DNA of 64,000 nt from an uncultured Bacteroides sp. (lineage in GTDB: Bacteria > Bacteroidota > Bacteroidia > Bacteroidales > Bacteroidaceae). The DNA lies in NCBI GenBank assembly GCA_949294185.1, contig CASFGA010000008.1, positions 1-64,000 of the forward strand. Reading direction: 5' to 3'. Positions 60,486 through 64,000 of the stretch are shown here, piece by piece; position 1 is the first letter of the stretch, and the number at the start of each line of letters is the position of its first letter. Below the pieces are notes generated by a model. The model was not told the DNA's origin. It did no database searches and saw only the letters and a program-made list of their open reading frames with translations. Made by a program: the position numbers and the translations under genes.

Positions 60486-62522
60486 ATGAACAAAAAAAAT
60501 TATGTAGTCTTGGCAGCCGTAGTGATGGCTGCGATGAGCGGTTGTGCCGGTCAGAAAGAAGCGAAAAGTTCTTCTGGCATTGATCTTGCCAATATGGATA
60601 CAACAGTATCAGCCGGCGATGACTTTTTCCGTTATGCTTGTGGCGGATGGAATGATGCACATCCTCTTACTGCCGAATATTCCCGATATGGAACATTCGA
60701 TATGTTGCTTGAAAACAGCCAGAAGCAGTTGCGCGAACTGATTGAGGGGCTCGCCGCCCAACAGCATGAGGCGGGAACGGCGGCTCAAAAGATTGGAGAT
60801 TTGTATAATCTGGCCATGGACAGCGTGAGACTGAATGAACAGGGTGCGGAGCCTATAAGGAAATGCCTGGATGAAATCGGTGCAATGACGGAAAAGAGCC
60901 AGATTGTTCCGATGATGACAAGGCTGGCTTATGATGGTGTCGGTACTTATTTCCAGAGTTATGTATATGCGGATCCGAAAAACAGTGTGCTGAATATCTT
61001 TCAGATGGGACAAGGTGGCATTAATCTGGGTGAGAAAGAATATTATTTGGATAATGACAGCATCACTCAGAATATTCGGGAGCAGTATAAGAACTATATA
61101 GTCCGTCTGTTTACCCTTGCCGGATTTGGCGAAGCAGAGGCGAAACAGAAGATGGCTGATGTGATGGAGATCGAAACGGCTATAGCCAAGGCATCGTTCA
61201 GTGCCGTACAGCTTCGTGATCCGGAAGCCAACTATCACAAAATGTCTTATGATGAGCTGAAAAAGACCTTTCCGGAAATTGATTGGGATACTTTCATAAA
61301 AGGATTGGGCATAGGCAAACTGACGGAAGTAAATGTGGAACAGATTGAGCCGATAAAGGAAGTGGGGCGTTTGATGGAGGCCCTGCCGCTTTCCAAGCAT
61401 ATAGCCTATTTGCAGTATAACCTGTTGGATGCCGCCGCAAATTATCTGAGCGATGATTTTGTGGCTGCCCGCTTCGACTTTTACGGGAAAGTCCTTTCCG
61501 GGCGTCAGGTGAACCAGCCGCGTTGGAAGCGTGCCGTAAATTCTGTAGACGGCATATTGGGCGAACTGGTAGGCCAAATGTATGTTGAGAAGTATTTCCC
61601 CGCAGCAGCCAAAGAGCGGATGATCCGTTTGGTCAAGAATCTGCAGGCGGCTTTAGGCGAGCGTATCGACGCACAGGCGTGGATGAGCGACGAAACCAAG
61701 GCGAGAGCCCACGAGAAACTGGCGACCTTCCATGTAAAGGTCGGTTATCCGGACAAGTGGAAAGACTATTCGGCTCTCCATATAGAGCAGGATTCCTATT
61801 GGGCGAATGCTTGTCGCGCAGCGGCTTGGAATATGAAAGACATGTATAGCCGTTTGGGAAAACCGGTTGACCGGGATGAATGGCTGATGACTCCGCAGAC
61901 AGTCAATGCTTATTATAATCCTTCGACGAACGAAATCTGTTTCCCGGCTGCCATTCTGCAACCGCCTTTCTTCAATATGGAGGCTGATGATGCGGTGAAT
62001 TACGGAGCCATCGGTGTGGTTATCGGACATGAAATGACACACGGATTCGATGATCAGGGCCGTCAGTTCGACAAAGACGGCAATTTGAAAGACTGGTGGG
62101 CAGAGGGAGATGCCGACCGCTTTAAGGAGCGTGCCCAGGTAATGGTGGATTTCTTTAATAAGATAGAAGTTCTGCCGGGACTGTATGGAAACGGACAACT
62201 GACATTAGGCGAGAATCTCGCCGATCACGGAGGATTGAACGTGGCTTTCCTGGCTTATCAGAATGCAACAAAGAATGTTCCGCTCGGCGTAGTCGACGGA
62301 TTTACCCCGGAACAACGTTTCTTCCTTGCCTATGCTACGCTGTGGGCAGGCAATATCCGCGACGAGCAGATTCGGGTATATACCAAGTCTGACCCTCACT
62401 CTTTGGGCAAATGGCGGGTGAACGGTGCTTTGCCCCATATTCAGGCATGGTATGACGCCTTTGGAATTACGGAAGATGATGCCATGTATGTTGCTCCTGA
62501 GAATCGGGTGGATATCTGGTAA
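60486..62522 (+). CDS. M13-family metallopeptidase lipoprotein
   Basis: The 678-residue protein (PepO/neprilysin type) starts with a lipoprotein signal, LAAVVMAAMSGC, so it is probably anchored in the outer membrane or periplasm. The zinc site is HEMTH at 515-519 (VIGHEMTHGFDDQGRQFD) with the third ligand in GENLADHGGLNVAF (near 577). The M13 N-terminal domain covers about 35-420. It probably trims oligopeptides. It lies 30 bases after the ABC-F gene, possibly co-transcribed, and ends at a terminator. Confidence 0.93.
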   Translation: MNKKNYVVLAAVVMAAMSGCAGQKEAKSSSGIDLANMDTTVSAGDDFFRYACGGWNDAHPLTAEYSRYGTFDMLLENSQKQLRELIEGLAAQQHEAGTAAQKIGDLYNLAMDSVRLNEQGAEPIRKCLDEIGAMTEKSQIVPMMTRLAYDGVGTYFQSYVYADPKNSVLNIFQMGQGGINLGEKEYYLDNDSITQNIREQYKNYIVRLFTLAGFGEAEAKQKMADVMEIETAIAKASFSAVQLRDPEANYHKMSYDELKKTFPEIDWDTFIKGLGIGKLTEVNVEQIEPIKEVGRLMEALPLSKHIAYLQYNLLDAAANYLSDDFVAARFDFYGKVLSGRQVNQPRWKRAVNSVDGILGELVGQMYVEKYFPAAAKERMIRLVKNLQAALGERIDAQAWMSDETKARAHEKLATFHVKVGYPDKWKDYSALHIEQDSYWANACRAAAWNMKDMYSRLGKPVDRDEWLMTPQTVNAYYNPSTNEICFPAAILQPPFFNMEADDAVNYGAIGVVIGHEMTHGFDDQGRQFDKDGNLKDWWAEGDADRFKERAQVMVDFFNKIEVLPGLYGNGQLTLGENLADHGGLNVAFLAYQNATKNVPLGVVDGFTPEQRFFLAYATLWAGNIRDEQIRVYTKSDPHSLGKWRVNGALPHIQAWYDAFGITEDDAMYVAPENRVDIW

Positions 62523-62545
62523 TATAATATATGTATAAAGAAAGG

Positions 62546-62581
62546 CAGAGGCACGCATGACTTGCGTGCCTCTGTTTTTTT
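62546..62581 (+). terminator. Terminator of the M13 peptidase gene
   Basis: CAGAGGCACGCA pairs perfectly with TGCGTGCCTCTG around the loop tgact, followed by seven T. The convergent FAD gene ends inside this T-run. Confidence 0.9.
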
Positions 62582-64000
62582 ATCTGCCTATATAAGCGGC
62601 GGCGGCTTCGGCGCACCGCTCTCCGTCCATACCTGCCGAAACGATGCCGCCGGCATATCCGGCTCCTTCACCGCAGGGAAAAAGTCCTTCCAGGGTGACA
62701 TGCTGCAAGGTCTCGCTGTCGCGGAGGATGCGGAGAGGGGCGGATGTGCGGGTCTCGATGGCAATCATGACCGCTTCGTTGGTCAGAAAACCGTTTGACT
62801 GTTTGCCGAACCGTTGGAATCCCTTGCTCAGGCGTTGGCTGATAAAGGGAGGAAGCCAGAAATGGAGTGGGGAAGAAATCAGTCCCGGACTGTATGAACT
62901 TGGCGGAAGGTCATAACTCAATTTTTTACGGGTGAAATCTACCATCCGCTGTGCTGGCGCGGTCTGCCGCATATAGCCTTGCTGCCAGCAGACTTGTTCC
63001 ATCTGTTCTTGAAAGCGCATCATGGCGAGTGTATGAATGTCTCCCTCTTTCGTGTCTCCTTGAAGAATGAGTTTTTCTGTTTCTGCTTCGGCAGAATTAG
63101 GGAAGGCTTCGAACGCCTGGAGCTGCAATGACGGGTCGAGAAGGTCTTCCGGACGGATTTCCACCACCATGCCGGAGTTGCTCCACCTTGTCCCCCGGTT
63201 GCTCGGACTCATGCCATTGACCACCAACTGATGGGGGCCGCTTGCCGCCGGCACGACAAAACCGCCCGGACACATGCAGAAGCTGTATACTCCACGTCCG
63301 TCTACCTGCTGGACGAAGCTGTATTCCGCAGCCGGGAGATATTTCCCCCGTCCTTTCCGGCTGTGATACTGTATCTGGTCAATCAGCATCGAGGGATGCT
63401 CCAGGCGTACACCCACGGCTATGCCCTTTGTTTCCATCCGGATGCCGTTGGCATACAGCCACCGGTAAACATCGCGTGCAGAATGCCCCGTGGCCAGAAT
63501 GACGGGAGCCCGGAATGTTTCTCCGGTATTCGTTTCGATACCGATTACTTTGCCGTTCTCTATCAGCAGAGCGTCCATGCGTGTTTCAAAATGCACCTCG
63601 CCTCCGCAGGAGAGGATCGTGTTTCGCATGTTTTCGATTACGGCAGGCAGCTTGTCTGTGCCGATATGCGGATGCGAATCGGTCAGGATAGAGGCACTTG
63701 CTCCGTGCTGGCAGAAAACGTTCAGTATCTTTTCCGCATTTCCCCGCTTCTTGCTGCGTGTGTAGAGCTTGCCGTCAGAGTAGGCTCCCGCGCCTCCTTC
63801 ACCGAAACTATAGTTCGATTCCGGGTTTATCTTATGCTCGCGGCTGATGCGGGCCAGGTCTTCCTTGCGTTCTCTCACGTTTTTCCCGCGTTCGACCACG
63901 ATGGGACGGACTCCAAGCTCTATCAGTCTTAGAGCCGCAAACAGACCTCCCGGTCCGGCTCCTACGATGATAACGGTCGGGCATCCCTCCACATTCGGAT
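62580..64000 (-). CDS. FAD-dependent oxidoreductase, 5' end beyond the window
   Basis: The visible 473 codons are open to the right edge. The FAD motif VIIVGAGPGGLFAALRLIELG begins about ten codons from the edge, and ESNYSFGEGGAGAYSDGKLYTRSKKRG and the closing GEGAGYAGGIVSAGMDGE follow. This is the predicted FAD dehydrogenase family common in Bacteroidetes, whose members carry roughly 80 extra N-terminal residues before PNVEGxPTVIIVGAG. The frame upstream of the GTG at 63992 continues with AAT (Asn) and is still open, matching that NVEG pattern. I therefore call it a partial gene whose real start lies beyond 64000. Physiological substrate unknown. Confidence 0.85.
   Translation of the reverse strand, partial: PNVEGCPTVIIVGAGPGGLFAALRLIELGVRPIVVERGKNVRERKEDLARISREHKINPESNYSFGEGGAGAYSDGKLYTRSKKRGNAEKILNVFCQHGASASILTDSHPHIGTDKLPAVIENMRNTILSCGGEVHFETRMDALLIENGKVIGIETNTGETFRAPVILATGHSARDVYRWLYANGIRMETKGIAVGVRLEHPSMLIDQIQYHSRKGRGKYLPAAEYSFVQQVDGRGVYSFCMCPGGFVVPAASGPHQLVVNGMSPSNRGTRWSNSGMVVEIRPEDLLDPSLQLQAFEAFPNSAEAETEKLILQGDTKEGDIHTLAMMRFQEQMEQVCWQQGYMRQTAPAQRMVDFTRKKLSYDLPPSSYSPGLISSPLHFWLPPFISQRLSKGFQRFGKQSNGFLTNEAVMIAIETRTSAPLRILRDSETLQHVTLEGLFPCGEGAGYAGGIVSAGMDGERCAEAAAAYIGR

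Noticed and set aside
1..64000. CRISPR array, prophage or insertion sequence
   Set aside because: No regularly spaced direct repeats, transposase, or intact integrase was found on either strand.

Overview
The window looks like a chromosomal segment of a gut Bacteroidales bacterium, most likely Bacteroides or Phocaeicola. Support for this: repeated Bacteroidetes-type promoters (TTTG, 19-21 bases, TAnnTTTG), few strong Shine-Dalgarno sites, a MurF-alanine racemase fusion, the B12-dependent succinate-propionate enzyme MutAB, Bacteroidetes-specific families (GSCFA, DUF5686, DUF4348), and GH127/GH43/GH97 glycosidases with Sec signals. Most of the window is housekeeping DNA in short operons on both strands. 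No intact mobile element and no CRISPR array was seen.

Layout. 1-1010: end of a 5S rRNA gene with its terminator, a stretch that may hold a decayed integrase start, tRNA-Thr(CGU), and a short transcribed unit ending in a terminator. 1011-7270: an atypical PurF-like protein with carA and carB. 7613-15326 (minus): dxs-trkA, then mutA-mutB. 15423-19803: GSCFA protein, murF-alr and a BASS-type transporter. 20075-22327: XRE-cupin regulator with an acyl-CoA ligase. 22458-25829 (minus): hisG-hisD-hisC behind a histidine-rich leader peptide and attenuator. 26042-28895: thioesterase and Dabb protein (minus), then udk-mltF (plus). 29014-34604: Crp/Fnr regulator, DUF5686 protein, and lysC-lysA. 35009-39090 (minus): amidase, MCE protein and dnaA, with AT-rich DNA beside dnaA. 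39259-41881: folD, two tRNA-His genes and an unknown membrane-anchored protein. 42000-47143: pheS-MFS (minus), then DUF4348-murB-MBL (plus). 47301-58194 (minus): S9 peptidase, GH127, GH43, a GH97 fused to a metallopeptidase-like domain, and a TapB-like protein. 58519-64000: ABC-F ATPase, M13 peptidase, and a FAD oxidoreductase cut by the window edge.

How the genes work together. CarAB makes carbamoyl phosphate for pyrimidines and arginine. MutAB interconverts succinyl-CoA and methylmalonyl-CoA in propionate fermentation. MurF-Alr, MurB, MltF and the amidase make and remodel peptidoglycan, and LysC-LysA supplies diaminopimelate-derived lysine. The three secreted glycosidases probably trim arabinose- and galactose- or glucose-bearing plant glycans, although no SusC/SusD pair lies in the window.

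Most interesting items: the His-codon leader and attenuator upstream of hisG; the GH97-HEFSH fusion; the PurF-like protein with an Asn-Phe in place of the oxyanion-hole Asn-Gly; a family of nested TTYCAT-n4-ATGRAA palindromes after genes; a perfect 13-bp tandem repeat at the start of the XRE-cupin transcript; and a Cys/His cluster in the MutA linker. Reading was by eye only; functions rest on recalled family motifs, not on searches.
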